This document shows, in pieces, positions 32,165 through 42,515 of a DNA stretch of 64,000 nucleotides. The notes under the pieces were generated by a model. That model was given only the letters and a program-made list of their open reading frames with translations. It did not search any database and was not told the origin of the DNA. Each line of letters starts with the position of its first letter. The first letter of the stretch is position 1. The stretch is from Anniella stebbinsi (Eukaryota; Chordata; Lepidosauria; Squamata; Anniellidae): contig JARDYH010000007.1 in the NCBI GenBank assembly GCA_029215795.1, positions 77,325,763 through 77,389,762 of the forward strand. The letters run 5' to 3'. The position numbers were made by a program, and so were the translations under genes.

Positions 32165-32475
32165 GAAGTCTACCCAGGAGTAGAGCCTTCAGCATGGTGG
32201 CCCCCTTCCTATGGAATTCCCTGCCTTTGGAGATTAGGCAGGCACCAACATTGCATTGGTTCCGGTGCCTCCTGAAAACGCAGTTGTTTCAGGAAGCTTT
32301 CCCTGAATGACCGACTATGGTTTTATCAGAACTTTGTTGTTTTAAAAAAGAAAATCTTAATATGGTGTTTTTATTCTTTTATTCTATTTGTTGTTCACCG
32401 CTCTGAAATCTTTTGGATGGAGAATGGTAAATAAATATTGTAAATAAAAATACATAAATAAATAAAGCATTGCTG
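32165..32475 (+). mobile_element. L2-like LINE 3' end
   Basis: The end of the RT ORF ('atggaattccctgcctttgg', 'cgcagttgtttcaggaagc') runs into the 3' UTR 'aatatggtgtttttattctttta', 'gctctgaaatcttttggatgg' and an AAATAAATA tail. Confidence 0.8.
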
Positions 32476-32737
32476 CTACTTTCTCTTGTAGATGCTGTGC
32501 CTGAATTGTGTTTTGTTCATTTTATGGTCTGAATTTTATTGTTAACCTTGTATTTCAAGTTTTTAAATGTTATACAATTAAAAGTGGGTTCCATATTTTA
32601 GGTTGTTTTTAAAAGTGGATTCCACCACTCCCAAGTCTGAGAAGACTGAAGATCACTGCTGGGCTATAACATGCTTCCAATCTGTGTCCACAAGTTTCCT
32701 GAAGTTATATCCAGGCAGGATCTACTCTAGTGCTTTA

Positions 32738-32860
32738 TAATGGTTTATAACAGCAGTGACAACTGTTGGGGCTCAGGACACACTCCGTATACCGTTTTCA
32801 AACCACTTTCAAAGTGTTATATCCTGCTTGGTGTAGACCTGGCCCCAGACGTCGTCATAC
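32738..32860. mobile_element. 'gcttggtgtagacctggcc' MITE, right half
   Basis: 'tataatggtttataacagcag', 'ataccgttttcaaaccactttc' and end 'tatatcctgcttggtgtagac'. This is the right part of the element complete at 49316-49560. Confidence 0.75.
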
Positions 32861-32972
32861 CTGAAGGAGACCCATTGAAACCAATGGGACTTCAGTTACT
32901 CTTGACTAACTTACATTTCCTTGATTTCAACGACTCTGCTAAGTATGGCTACGTTTGGATTCAAACCTCTAA
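32845..32972. mobile_element. Palindromic MITE ('ggatccagacttagtcatg' family)
   Basis: 'gtcatacctgaaggagaccc', 'ttgaaaccaatgggac', 'tgactaacttaca', 'gctaagtatggctacgtttgg'. It joins the previous MITE with no gap. An open frame of 133 codons (32740-33141) crosses both and is not a gene. About 250 bp after it is unassigned. Confidence 0.75.
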
Positions 32973-33234
32973 ATGTGACCAGGATTTGACATTAGAGGGC
33001 AGCCTAAAACTGGCTTTCAGCTCAGGCTTTCAAACTCAGACCATGAAGAAAGCAGAGATAGGTGCTGGCAAGATTCGCCTGCAAGAGATTAGAATCATAC
33101 CCGCAGAGTTCCTGTACGACTTTCTGGCAAAACTGATGTAGATTTGGCATTCCAGTGTAATTTTTTCACATGCATTTCTCTGCAGAGGAAAAAGGTTTTA
33201 CTGCAGTCAGTTCTGCTGGGGTTTTTTTTTGGGG

Positions 33235-33460
33235 GGGGGGAAGGACTACAGTTCAGTGGCAGAGCATATAAATCCCCGGTTTAATCCCCTATAGCTCTAT
33301 TTAAAAGGACCTCAGGCAGAAGTACTTGAAAGGTTGTCTCACAGAGGAGGGCCAGGATCTCTTCTCGGTCATTCCAGAGTGCAGGACACAGAATATTTAT
33401 ATGCTGCCCAGAGATCCTAGTGATATAGGGTGGGGTACAAATGAATAAATAAATAAATAA
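33235..33460 (+). mobile_element. tRNA-derived SINE, diverged
   Basis: 'ctacagttcagtggcagagc' (A box), 'ggtttaatcccc' (B box remnant), 'gacctcaggcagaagtac', ending in (AAAT)n 33439-33465. Preceded by a 12-base G run at the end of a T/G tract (33218-33240). Confidence 0.6.
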
Positions 33461-33464
33461 ATAA

Positions 33465-33700
33465 ATGGCTCAAGTTACAGGAAGCCAGATTCTGGCTGGA
33501 CATCATGAAAAACTTCCTGACTGTTAGAGCAGTACAATAATGGAACCAATAACATAGGGAGGTCATGGGCTCTCCCACGCTAGAGGCATTCAAGATGCAG
33601 CTGGACAGCCATCTGTCAGGTAGGCTTTAAGGTGGATTCCTGCACTGAGCAGGGGGTTGGACTCGATGGCCTTATAGGTGCCTTCCAACTCTTTCTGGGT
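33465..33700 (+). mobile_element. CR1 LINE 3' end
   Basis: 'aagccagattctggctggacatc', 'aacttcctgactgttagagc', 'cagctggacagccatctgtc', 'gggggttggactcgatggcc'. Same 3' region as the inverted copy at 23697. Confidence 0.9.
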
Positions 33701-33838
33701 CAGTGGGCACAGAATTTTGAATGTCGTGGGTGCTCTCAAAAACTGGTTACCATGGGGGTGGGGGGACTCAGCCATTCATGGTATGGTTGTCATGGTGGGC
33801 ATGGCTGGTTGCAAAACACTCATTTCCCAGAAGGCAAA

Positions 33839-33872
33839 CTGGTATGGGTGGGTGGGTGCGTGCGTGGGTACG
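33839..33872 (+). repeat. G-rich repeat, quadruplex-prone
   Basis: 'ggtatgggtgggtgggtgc', then 'gtgcgtgggtacgtgc'. It has three or four GGG runs separated by single T. Similar tracts lie at 38757-38773 and 53757-53775. The surroundings (33700-34110) show no gene. Confidence 0.6.
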
Positions 33873-34114
33873 TGCTAAAACAAAAATGAACTTGGTCAAA
33901 CAGCTCGTATAAGGCAAAGGTGGCGTCTGAACTCCAAAACACAAAAACTCTCTTTTGAACCCAAATAAAGATGGTGCTGAAAGGCAGCTCTTCACTTTGC
34001 AGCATCCCAGGTGCCCAGTTTTTAAAAAATAAAGAAAAGTAAAATAAAAATCAGGAGAGGGAGGGAGCCTGGTGGGTCCCGAGAGAGGCCTCTGCTCTAG
34101 ACGCTTCATCAGGA

Positions 34115-34225
34115 CTGGAGAACGTGGCACTCCAGATTTCGTTGAACCTCATTTCCCATCAGCCCTAGCCAGCCTGGCCCATGGTGAGGGATGCTGGGAT
34201 CTACAGTCCATCAACACCTCTGCTC
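34115..34225. mobile_element. Palindromic MITE ('ggagttgtagtccaa' family)
   Basis: 'gtggcactccagatttcgttg', 'catcagccctagccagcctgg', 'ggatgctgggatctacagtcc'. Diverged copy. Confidence 0.7.
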
Positions 34226-34499
34226 TAGAGAGCTGCTACCAGTTGGATCAGGCAGCTTACAGCAGCCTTCCGTGTTGACAACTCGTAAAAAATATCCTGT
34301 TTGCTACATCTCTGGAACTGGAGTCTCACTAAAGTGGACGCTCTTCCCCAAACCACTGGCTTATGGAGCAGGCATGCATGTCAAACTTCTAACGTGCCCA
34401 GTCTTCAACATGGGATTCATGCAAGTCTGCCCCAGTCTTGCAAATACATCCACAGCTGTTACTAGTCCACATAGAGGTTTTCCCCGCATCTACTTTATG

Positions 34500-34950
34500 T
34501 TAGGGCCAAACTAGACGTGATTGTAATTCCATGGCATCAGGACTACAGGGGGTGGGGAGAAGAATTTAATGATTCCCTCCCACTCCCCTCCGGATGCAAA
34601 TTTCAGCTTTGTGGGGGATTTTCCTCAGCACCATGGGCAAGGAGAGGGTTAAACTCTCCCTCGCCATCCCCTGTGATCTCCATACTGCTCAGCCCCTCCC
34701 TCTGCACTCGTACATTTCCCCCTGCATTCACACAATGTCATTTTAGGTTACCCTGAGCCAGCCCACGGACTGTGTCAATGACACCACACAATCAGCTCTC
34801 TTAAAGCCAAACCAGACAGGATGTTCAATGCATTTGTACAGTTAGCATACGTGATGGATCTTCTTTAAATAGCAGCTGGGGTGGGGGCGATCAAGATCAG
34901 GACCTGGGGGGGATTTACAACTTTTTTTTTCACCCCATGCCACAGTTCTG
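34500..34950. mobile_element. Fragments of a 'ggccaaactagacgtg' element
   Basis: 'tagggccaaactagacgtgattg' at 34500 and 'aagccaaaccagacaggatg' at 34806 look like starts of two related non-autonomous elements with C-rich interiors. The boundaries are unclear. Confidence 0.4.
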
Positions 34951-35069
34951 ATGAAAACTGTGATCTCCCAAAGCAGCTATTCACTCCAGGAAGGAAGCTG
35001 TGAAAGGCACCAATACTCAGAAAGAAGACAGCAGAATCCATCTTAAATAAGACAAGAGGGCAAAAGGGC

Positions 35070-35310
35070 AGGGATGATGTCTAAGGTAGGCATGGGTGGG
35101 CACCTGCCAAGGGCCCACAATCCAGGAGGGTCCTGCTGACAAGCCCCTCCCCCTGGCCCCGGAGCTCCTCCTCCTCTTCACCACTGCACCCTGCTTGTCC
35201 ACCTGCCTCTTAATCTGGCCCAGATAATGGTGGTGGTGGTGGTGAAGACGGAGCAGCGGATGCCACTGCACGCTTGCGCCCTGGCTCTTGAAGAGGAGCA
35301 TCAGCAGCTG
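35070..35310 (+). repeat. Unnamed dispersed repeat, second copy
   Basis: 'aggtaggcatgggtgggcacctgccaaggg', 'gcttgtccacctgcctcttaatc', 'gcatcagcagctggtg'. Same family and strand as 31165-31400 and opposite to 59440-59785. A (GGT)n patch lies at 35228-35243. Confidence 0.65.
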
Positions 35311-35319
35311 GTGAATTCA

Positions 35320-35555
35320 TTTCTTTTTTATTATCGTATGTATAGATGACCTTTCTCTGCCCTTTCACAAGTAACTCAGAGCAACTTACATGGTCCCTCC
35401 TCCTCTCCATTTTATCACAACAGCCCTGTGAGGTAGGTTAGGCTGAGAGTCACTGACTGGCCCAAAGTCACCCAGTACCAGATGGGGACTAGAATCCAGA
35501 TTCCCCCAAGTCCCAGTCCAGCGCTCTAACCGCTATACTATGCTGTCCTCGCTGC
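35320..35555 (-). mobile_element. Sauria SINE, nearly full length
   Basis: On the minus strand: 'agcatagtatagcggttag', 'gattctagtccccat', 'tgactttgggccagtcag', 'cctacctcacagggctgtt', 'aaatggagaggaggaggg'. Complete order of modules. Confidence 0.9.
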
Positions 35556-35654
35556 CCAACCAGTGCTAAGCAACAGGAACAGTGTGGGACAGCAGTGGTG
35601 CGTCACTCATCTGAAGGGGTTAGTGGCAAACAGAGAGGGCGATCAAGCCCCCAG

Positions 35655-35850
35655 ACTAAGCCAACGTGGCTGCAGTAGAGAATGCGGCTCCGTTGTCAGT
35701 GCAGTGGTGAATCCGCTCCGGGTTTCAGTCAGAACCCATTGGAACTCTAAAGAAGCTATTCAAGATGTTTCAGCACCTTGGATAGCTCTTTTGAGTGCCG
35801 GCTGAAACCCAGAGAGGATTCACCACCCCACTAACAGCGGAGCCACCACC
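35655..35850. mobile_element. MITE ('tggtgaatcc...gggtttcag')
   Basis: Left arm 'cggctccgttgtcagtgcag', 'tggtgaatccgctccgggtttc'; right arm 'gaaacccagagaggattcacca', 'ccccactaacagcggagcc'. Clear inverted arms of about 45 bp. Only copy seen in this window. Confidence 0.75.
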
Positions 35851-36764
35851 CTCCACTGCATAGCTGGGTGGCAAGTGAGAGGTGTGTGTGGCGGAGAACC
35901 TTTGCAGAACATCCAGACCTCAAATACAGGTAGACTAATATGTTTAAAAGTTATTTAACTGGATGGTTTCCAAAGAGGTAGCCATGTTAGTCTGTTGCTT
36001 GCAGCAAAAGCAACAAAGGACCCCGAGGCACATTAAAGACTAACACTTTTAGCTTATGCCATCCTAAAGTTGCTGGCCTTTAAAGAGTCTTCATTTCTTT
36101 TTATTGGGTAGGGTTCCATCCATACATCTTGATAAGTCAAAGGGGCAGGTACGTACTTTTTTAGAAATGAAGACTAAATTTCAGGGAGTTGGACTGGTGA
36201 TAAATCCATAAGGCCAAGCCCCTCTGACTCCCTCCCCCCCCCCACTGATGGCTACAGCCCTGAAAGGAAGCTCCCTACAACTAACACAGGTTAGGGAGAA
36301 CTGTAGGCTCCGGCCAAGAAAATCCAATATAAAACCAAGAGGAGTGGCAAGCAAAAACAACGGATCAGATTTTGATGTCCAAAGATTTTATAAGCCAGGC
36401 ACATCTTAAGCTGTAAAGTTCCTCCTCGGTGATACCACAGGGATACCCATTATTATGGAATCAATAACTGCGTTTACTATTCTTTACAATGTATATGCTC
36501 CAGAATATATTTTAAAATCCATTACAAGACAGTGCAATGACACTCACCGTATTCACATTTTATCCTTTTGTATCTCTCCAAAAAAAGAAAAAGAAAAAAA
36601 GAGCGGCATTACCTTCAAAATCTATGGAATTGTGAAGGGGTCGGGGGGGGGGGGGTGAAATGAATTACATTTTAGCATTTGGCAGAAGAGATCCAAAGGG
36701 TGAAAGTATATGGCACCCTATTTTGGCATGAATTTTCATGGGAATTATTGTTATATTTTTATCC
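35851..36764. other. Unassigned sequence with a short repeat scrap
   Basis: 35985-36065 ('agccatgttagtctgttgc', 'cacattaaagactaac') is a piece of the repeat that is paired at 57855-58155. C and G runs at 36230 and 36643. No gene. Confidence 0.4.
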
Positions 36765-36945
36765 AATCCTTCTTCGAAAGAGCCCATTTTATCCTCACAA
36801 CAATTCTGTGAGGTAGGTTAGGCTGTCAGAGAGTGATCAACCAAGCCAAAATCACCAAGTGAGCTTTCTGCTTGGGCAGTAATTTAAACCCTGGGTCTCC
36901 TTTGGTCAAAGTCCTACACTCTAACCACTACACCATACTGGATCT
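36765..36945 (-). mobile_element. Sauria SINE, 5' part retained
   Basis: 'cattttatcctcacaacaattctgtgaggtagg', 'ccaagtgagctttctgc', 'cctacactctaaccactacacca'. Tail end lost. Confidence 0.85.
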
Positions 36946-37164
36946 CAAGTAGGAAAAAACCTACGTCCTTCAGATTCATGCCCAGACTAAGACAGCGGCG
37001 GGTATGTATCATTTAAAAAGGGCCACCCATGTGAACAGCACTTGGCAGAATAACGTAAGCAAAAGGTAAGGTCCCTGAACCTGAGGAGCTTACAATCTAA
37101 AATCGTACACATGGAGAGGCAACAGAGGAAGGTGAAGAAGTTGAAAGCAAGAATATGTGTATGT

Positions 37165-37225
37165 GAATGATGGGAGTTGCAGTCCCACACACCTGGAGGG
37201 TGGGAAGTTGGGAATGGCTGGCTTA
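37165..37225. mobile_element. Half copy of the 'ggagttgtagtccaa' MITE
   Basis: 'gatgggagttgcagtcccac', 'acctggagggtgggaagttgg'. One arm only. Confidence 0.65.
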
Positions 37226-37271
37226 CGCATCCTTTCAATATAGAATAAGGACTAAGGAGAAAAAGACAAAC

Positions 37272-37495
37272 AGCTGGTGTGATGTAGTGGCTAAAAGTGT
37301 TGGCTGGGAGTCGGGAGATCCGGGTTCTAATCCCCACTTGACCATGGAAACCCACTGGGTGACTTTGGACCAGTCACAGACTCTCAGCCCAAACTACCTC
37401 ACAGGGTTGTTGTTGTGAGGATAAAATGGAGAGGAGGAAGATTATGTACACCACCTTGGGTTCCTTGGAGGAAAAAAGGCAGGGTATAAATGTAG
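37272..37495 (+). mobile_element. Sauria SINE, full length
   Basis: 'gctggtgtgatgtagtggc', 'ggttctaatccccacttg', 'gtgactttggaccagtcac', 'ctcacagggttgttgttgtg', 'ggaggaaaaaaggcaggg', 'tataaatgtagc'. The following 460 bp is unassigned. Confidence 0.9.
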
Positions 37496-37956
37496 CAATT
37501 TTGCAGAAAGGATAGTGAGGAAGGATCTGCTGGAAAAGATGGGAGAGAGTTCCAGGATGGCCAGTGAGAAAGGATAGAGTTATTCAAGGTAGCCCAGGAT
37601 AGTGGATCAAGAGCCATGGATAAAGTCACAGCTATGGATAAAGCAGAAAATGAATGCGGAGAGATAAGGAGAGGAGATACATAAACACGAGTTGATGTAT
37701 ACAGAAGGGAAATTCAGGTTTCATAGTTGACTCAACAGGAAGCAACCTGATATCAGAGACAAAATACGTCAACCAATCAGCCCATATCAAAAACTGAGCG
37801 GAAGGCTCAAACTACATTGATATATCAGTGGGTTTTATTGAGCAGGAAACTCAACTCTTACCAGATTATGATCAATCTCAATATACAGGAACATCATTCC
37901 TGTTTAAGAAGAACCAAATAACCCCAACTCCTTAGGGTGGCAGAAGGGGTTAACTT

Positions 37957-38312
37957 GGGCCCCCTCCACAAGAATGCGCCTTTGCGCCTGGTTCCGCGAT
38001 TATGCGCATTATCGCGGAGGCGCATTTACTCACAATCCCTCTGCACGGGAGGCGGCGGGAAGCGGCGAAGCGCATTAAAAGATGCCCAAAAAGCGCTTTC
38101 CAGGTAGTTAATGCGCATAATCGCTTGTTCACACAGCGAAAATGCGCTTTAACGGCCGGAGCAAAATAAAAGTCGCTATTTAACGCGCGTTCGAAAATGC
38201 GCATTATCGGGGAGATAACGCGCCTGTACGCCCGTTTTGCGCTCCGCTCGTGTGTAGGTAAAATTTATAATGAGCCTTCAAGGCTCATTAAACGCCCCGT
38301 GTGGAGGAGGCC
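37957..38312. mobile_element. GCGCAT-rich MITE, copy B
   Basis: Ends 'gggccccctccacaagaatg' and 'cccgtgtggaggaggcc' form the terminal inverted repeat. The body has 'gcgattatgcgcattatcgcgg', 'ttaatgcgcataatcgc', 'cgaaaatgcgcattatcgg'. It is the most CpG-rich copy, so possibly the youngest. Confidence 0.8.
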
Positions 38313-38439
38313 ATAATCCTTGGATGTGTAGCAGGATGAGAAACAAGTAACAAACAGGGAGGCTGCAATTTTTGGTGCATAATTCATTGGGAAAGATCTT
38401 TCCCTACTTGTCTTCCACAACCACAAAAATTCCAAAGGA

Positions 38440-38590
38440 ACAGCTATATTAAGTCCATTGCGGCAAAGCCAACAAAAGTACTGAGACACCTTAAAGATTA
38501 ACCAATTTATATCAGTGCCAACTTCTCTGGGCTGGAGCCTATTTTGTCAGATGCAGACTCTAGCCCATGAAAGGTCATGCCATAATAAAT
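38440..38590. repeat. 'cttaaagattaacc...tctggg' repeat fragment
   Basis: 'gagacaccttaaagattaacc', 'ttttgtcagatgcagactc', 'tagcccatgaaaggtcatgcc': part of the family paired at 57855-58155. Confidence 0.5.
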
Positions 38591-38934
38591 ATGTAAGTTT
38601 CAGGTTGTCACAAGACTCCTTATTGTTGGTTTCCTGCTTGCTATCATTCTACTGCCCCTGATGTCAATTCAGCTTGTCCAAGTAAAGGTTAGCTCAGGCA
38701 CATCTCTACCGAAAGACAAGAGAGTTTATAGCGGGTTGTCCTTTGGTCAGTTCAGAAAGGGGTGGGTGGGTGGGATTTAACAGAGCAAGATTTGAGGACT
38801 GGAACTAAAAATGTCAAGCTTGCAAATGAAAACGCACAGGACTCAATCGCGCCAGTTAGCCAGAGCGTGGGTCTGATCGCCCAGCCCCTATTACTTTGAT
38901 TCAACAAGGCCAAATGGCAAATCCCTGGCTTTCA

Positions 38935-39070
38935 GATCAGCCTTCCCCAACCTGATGCCCTCCAGATGCTGGGGACTTCAGCTCCTATCAGCACAGCCAA
39001 TGGTCAGGAATTCTGGGAGCAGGAGTCCAAAACATCTGGAGGGCAACCGGGTTGGGGAGGGCTGCCCTAG
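38935..39070. mobile_element. Palindromic MITE ('ggagttgtagtccaa' family)
   Basis: 'ccttccccaacctgatgccc', 'cacagccaatggtcaggaattctggg', 'catctggagggcaaccgggttgggg'. Well preserved, just outside CpG island 2. Confidence 0.85.
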
Positions 39071-39299
39071 ATCTCTACGAGAAAGGCTGGGAAGCCAAGG
39101 ATTGAAGGAGATCAGGGTCGACTAAGTTAGTCTGTTTGAACCTTTGCCATCAAACACTGCATTTCGCCGAGGGAAATTTCCCTTTCTACACGGGTCATCA
39201 CGCTACCTATGACACTTGGCTCTTTACGTCTTCTGAGTAGTTTGGGTTCCCAGATGTGGGAAAACACACAAGCCAACGCAACACACCACTTTTAAGTTA

Positions 39300-40080
39300 C
39301 ACAGAATTGGGATTTCAAGGCGATGGCATCTCACAGAACCGACGGTAACGCGGCTTGTGGATCGCCAAAGCCAGCAGACTTCACGACTCCCGGGCACCAA
39401 GTCTTGCCCGGCTGAAGTGGTTGGAGGTTGTGTTGGCTGCGTCGCGTCCCCACCCCCGCCTCCCACAGCTTTCGTTCCTGTTCCAACACGCGAACACGCA
39501 TCCACACGACTTACAGGAGACGCGGAGGAAAAAAAACTCATATTGGCGGAGTTCTGCAAGCGGCCGGCCCCAGCAGCAACCTCAAGACCGACAAACAAGT
39601 CCCGGTTTGGTTTAGCCCTGCGAGGCGGCTGCACGAGAAGGCGATCGGATCGGATCAATGGGCTAGGAGCGCTCAAAAGGGTCCTTCCTCCTCCTCCACC
39701 CTGGCGTGGCTGCAAAGGGCGTGTGCCGGTCGGGAGGAGCGGCGCGCCAGCAAAGCGCCCAGTGCCGCCGCTACCCCTCCTGCTCCACGTGGTGGGCTCC
39801 TTCGAACGCGACAGTTTTCACTCCGGTCCGCTCAGCGAAGGGCCACCTCCGCTTAAGGCTGCGAGGACGGCGTTTCCGTCCTGCAGCGCAGTTCCCACTC
39901 CAGTCCGATCGAGGGAGCGCCGTCTCCGTCCCGTCTAGAAGCTGGGCGGCCAGATCTTAAATTCTGGAGGTGCCTTCGGCGTCCCGCGCCCTGCCTGCCT
40001 GCGCAGCTGCGATCTCCCCGAAGTGGCAAGGAAAGTGTGAGAAGCTACTTTGAGAAGGAGCTGCCGGGAAGGGCGGGCGA
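39300..40080. promoter_or_regulatory. CpG island 2, candidate distal promoter of HTR1D or a non-coding gene
   Basis: About 780 bp of CpG-dense sequence with GC boxes ('gggcgggcg' at 40073-40081) and little repeat content. Overlapping frames in several phases (for example 39357-39938) are typical of GC-rich DNA and show no domain. On the minus strand GTAAGT at 39514-39509 could be a splice donor, which with the acceptor at 26230 would make a 13-kb intron leading to HTR1D. The assignment is inference; the strand of transcription is not determined. Confidence 0.6.
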
Positions 40081-40109
40081 ATTTTATTCAGATAGGAGGA
40101 CACAGAAAT

Positions 40110-40780
40110 AAGGTTGTGGCGGGGGATCGCTACTTGTGAGACCTCCTTTTTTATTGTGTGAAAGAACATTTATTCTGTATTAGAACCCTCCCACTCTCTG
40201 TTTACCGAACCATCCGGATGCCTGCTTTGTTTTTAAATCCGCCATGAATTGCAGAGCAAATTTAAAGGCAAACTTGGCTTTCATTTTTCAGCGTCCATAC
40301 CTTTAAATTACATTTACTATAAGGAGGAGAAAACGTAAATGGAATGAGAAGTGTAATTTCTATTTCGGATACAGTCTTTGCCAAACGCAAGTTTAGCTTT
40401 TCCTTTCAAAATAGCAGGGAGGGGAGATCTTAGTTTTTGGGAGTGCCTCCCCTTTCTGCTTTGGAAAATCCGGGAAAATTTAACAAAGAGAAAAAGAGTG
40501 AAAGCAGTAAAGGCATTTTAAAATGACTGCAGAACTAGTAGAACAAAAGGATGCACTCAATCGAACAGTGGCTTATAATGCCCAAGGTGTCACTGAAAGG
40601 GATTTTTCATCCCTGATGGTGGTTCTGTTGCAACCAAAATAGCGACCTCTGGAAAATCCAGCAGAAGTTGTTGCAACCATCACAGGAGGACTGCTGAGAT
40701 AACTTCAGGATTCGAAAGGAGCACATTCATCCCCAGCACAAATCGTTGGCTGGAGCAGTGCCTTTATCAAACACGCCCAT
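40110..40780. other. Unassigned island flank
   Basis: AT-rich, repeat-poor DNA next to CpG island 2; 40200-40520 looks single-copy and could be conserved. No exon seen. Confidence 0.35.
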
Positions 40781-40784
40781 ACTT

Positions 40785-40940
40785 TAGCCTTCCCTGCTCT
40801 GGCACCCTTCTGATGTTCTTGGACTACAATTCCCAGTATTCATCACCATTGGCCATGCTGCCTGTGTGTGGGGAGGGCAGCTGGGAGTTGATGTCCAACA
40901 CATCTAGAGGGCACCAGATCCGTGAAGGTTGCCATACCTG
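40785..40940. mobile_element. Palindromic MITE ('ggagttgtagtccaa' family)
   Basis: 'tagccttccctgctctggcaccc', 'tggactacaattcccag', 'gctgggagttgatgtccaac', 'ctagagggcaccag'. The following 860 bp is mostly unassigned, with an L2-like scrap near 41570-41670. Confidence 0.75.
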
Positions 40941-41807
40941 CTGCTGGGGATATGTAAGATGCTGCGTTTAAATAATGGCTTGTTTCTGATGTGGGAAGAT
41001 TTAAAGTCGTGTTTCTGGATGGAGGAGAGAGAAAAAAGCCTGGGAGAGTCCACAGCTCTGTGTCAGAGGACATATGTTTGTCCAGATTAAGTCACTTACA
41101 TCTCCAGTCAGAAGGATCTTAGGTTCAGCAGGCGCCAAGGAATGTGACCTTCATGGGAGAAATTATTGCTCCAAGTCTAGACCAGTAGCACTAGGCTAGA
41201 TGTGGTGAGCCATAGGGATGGGCGAGTTGGGCGCTTGCCCAGGGGACCAAGCTGAAGGAGGCGCTGAACCGAGCTTGGTGACTTGATGTGTGTTGAGTGT
41301 ATTACTTGCAGTGAGCTAGGGCAAAGGAAAGCAGTAACTGCCTTTAACCTTTTCCCCCCAAAAAAGTTTTTTGGGTACTATAAAAATGAACTTCTATCAA
41401 TGTTCCTTCTTCAGTTTCCAGTTTAATGTCATTTGTTCTAGAGAAAAATCAACAGAACACGGCTTGACTTCCAGACAACATTAGTAAGCACTCTAAGGAC
41501 TTCAAATGCGATGCAGGAGTATATTTTGATACTTGTATTTGTTGTTTCTGTTGCTGTTTTATTGTTGTTCTTGGGGGGTCTGCACAGGCATGTGGTTTTG
41601 AATGATTGCAAAGCACCTTGGGAACATTTGCCAATTGGACAGTCTAGAAATTAATTACCTAAATAAAAATAAATTAGAAGAAATTGTAAGCTGACCAGGC
41701 GTGTGTCTGCACCAAGGGCACTCTTCACCCGGGGTAAGGGGGTATTTCTCTTAGGGACTAGTGGTTAGATGGACAAGTGGTTTGACCCACAATAATGCAA
41801 CTTTAAG

Positions 41808-41960
41808 AACATAAGAAGTGTCATGCTGGATCAGACCAAAGGTCCAGCTAGTCCAGCATTCTGTTCACACAGTGGCCGATCAGGTATCAACCAGGTACCC
41901 ACAAACAGGGCATGGTGCAACAGCACTCTCCCACCCATGTTCCCCAGCCACTAGTGTAGA
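41808..41960 (-). mobile_element. CR1 LINE 3' end
   Basis: 'aagaacataagaagtgtcatgctgg', 'atcagaccaaaggtccag', 'acaaacagggcatggtgc', 'aacagcactctcccaccc'. A canonical reversed CR1 end. 41961-42388 is unassigned. Confidence 0.9.
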
Positions 41961-42388
41961 TATGTTTAAACTGTTGAACATTTTAACATGAAGGCAAGAG
42001 TAAGATGGCAGCTTTTTTTTCTTGTTCGGGCAGGGTTTTTCAAGAAACAGTACAGGTGACTGCGTTCTCCATCACCGTCATGACTACATCTTTATACCAG
42101 GAGAGGTTCTGTGGGGTGTTTAGTTTTGATTCTCCATCATTACCACTATAGATCCAGCTTCTCAGAGTAGGCTTCAATTGTCCCCTGTTTCCACACACCT
42201 GGGGTGATGATGTGCATGCTGAAATGGAGAAACCACCCAGGTTGAGGATGCTGCTGTCGAGAGTGAAAGCTCTGCATACAACACGGTTGGCTCTGTCGGA
42301 GACACAGGAGGACCCCGGGAAACTTCCCTCGTCTGCAGTTAAATGCAGTATCGTTTTATTTATGTCTCATGTCTAACCAGTAAAAGAG

Positions 42389-42515
42389 TCACTTAATCGC
42401 TACACGCATCCCTTCCCACTGAAAGAGGATTCGAAAAGGGAACCTAAGTGAATCACTTAATCGCTACATGCATCCTTCCCACCGAAAGAGGATTCGAAAA
42501 GGGAACCTAAGTGAA
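42389..42515. repeat. 64-bp tandem duplication
   Basis: Copy 1 is 42389-42452 and copy 2 is 42453-42515. They differ by three changes (acac/acat, one C fewer, act/acc). Each contains 'cttaatcgctac' and 'aagaggattcgaaaaggg'. Recent local duplication. The 570 bp after it shows a G/T-rich run at 42890-42918 and no gene. Confidence 0.95.

Noticed and set aside
32740..33141. 133-codon frame
   Set aside because: Runs through two adjacent MITEs; no protein signature.
39357..39938. 193-codon frame in CpG island 2
   Set aside because: Same reasons as island 1; three overlapping frames on one strand and one on the other are equally open.
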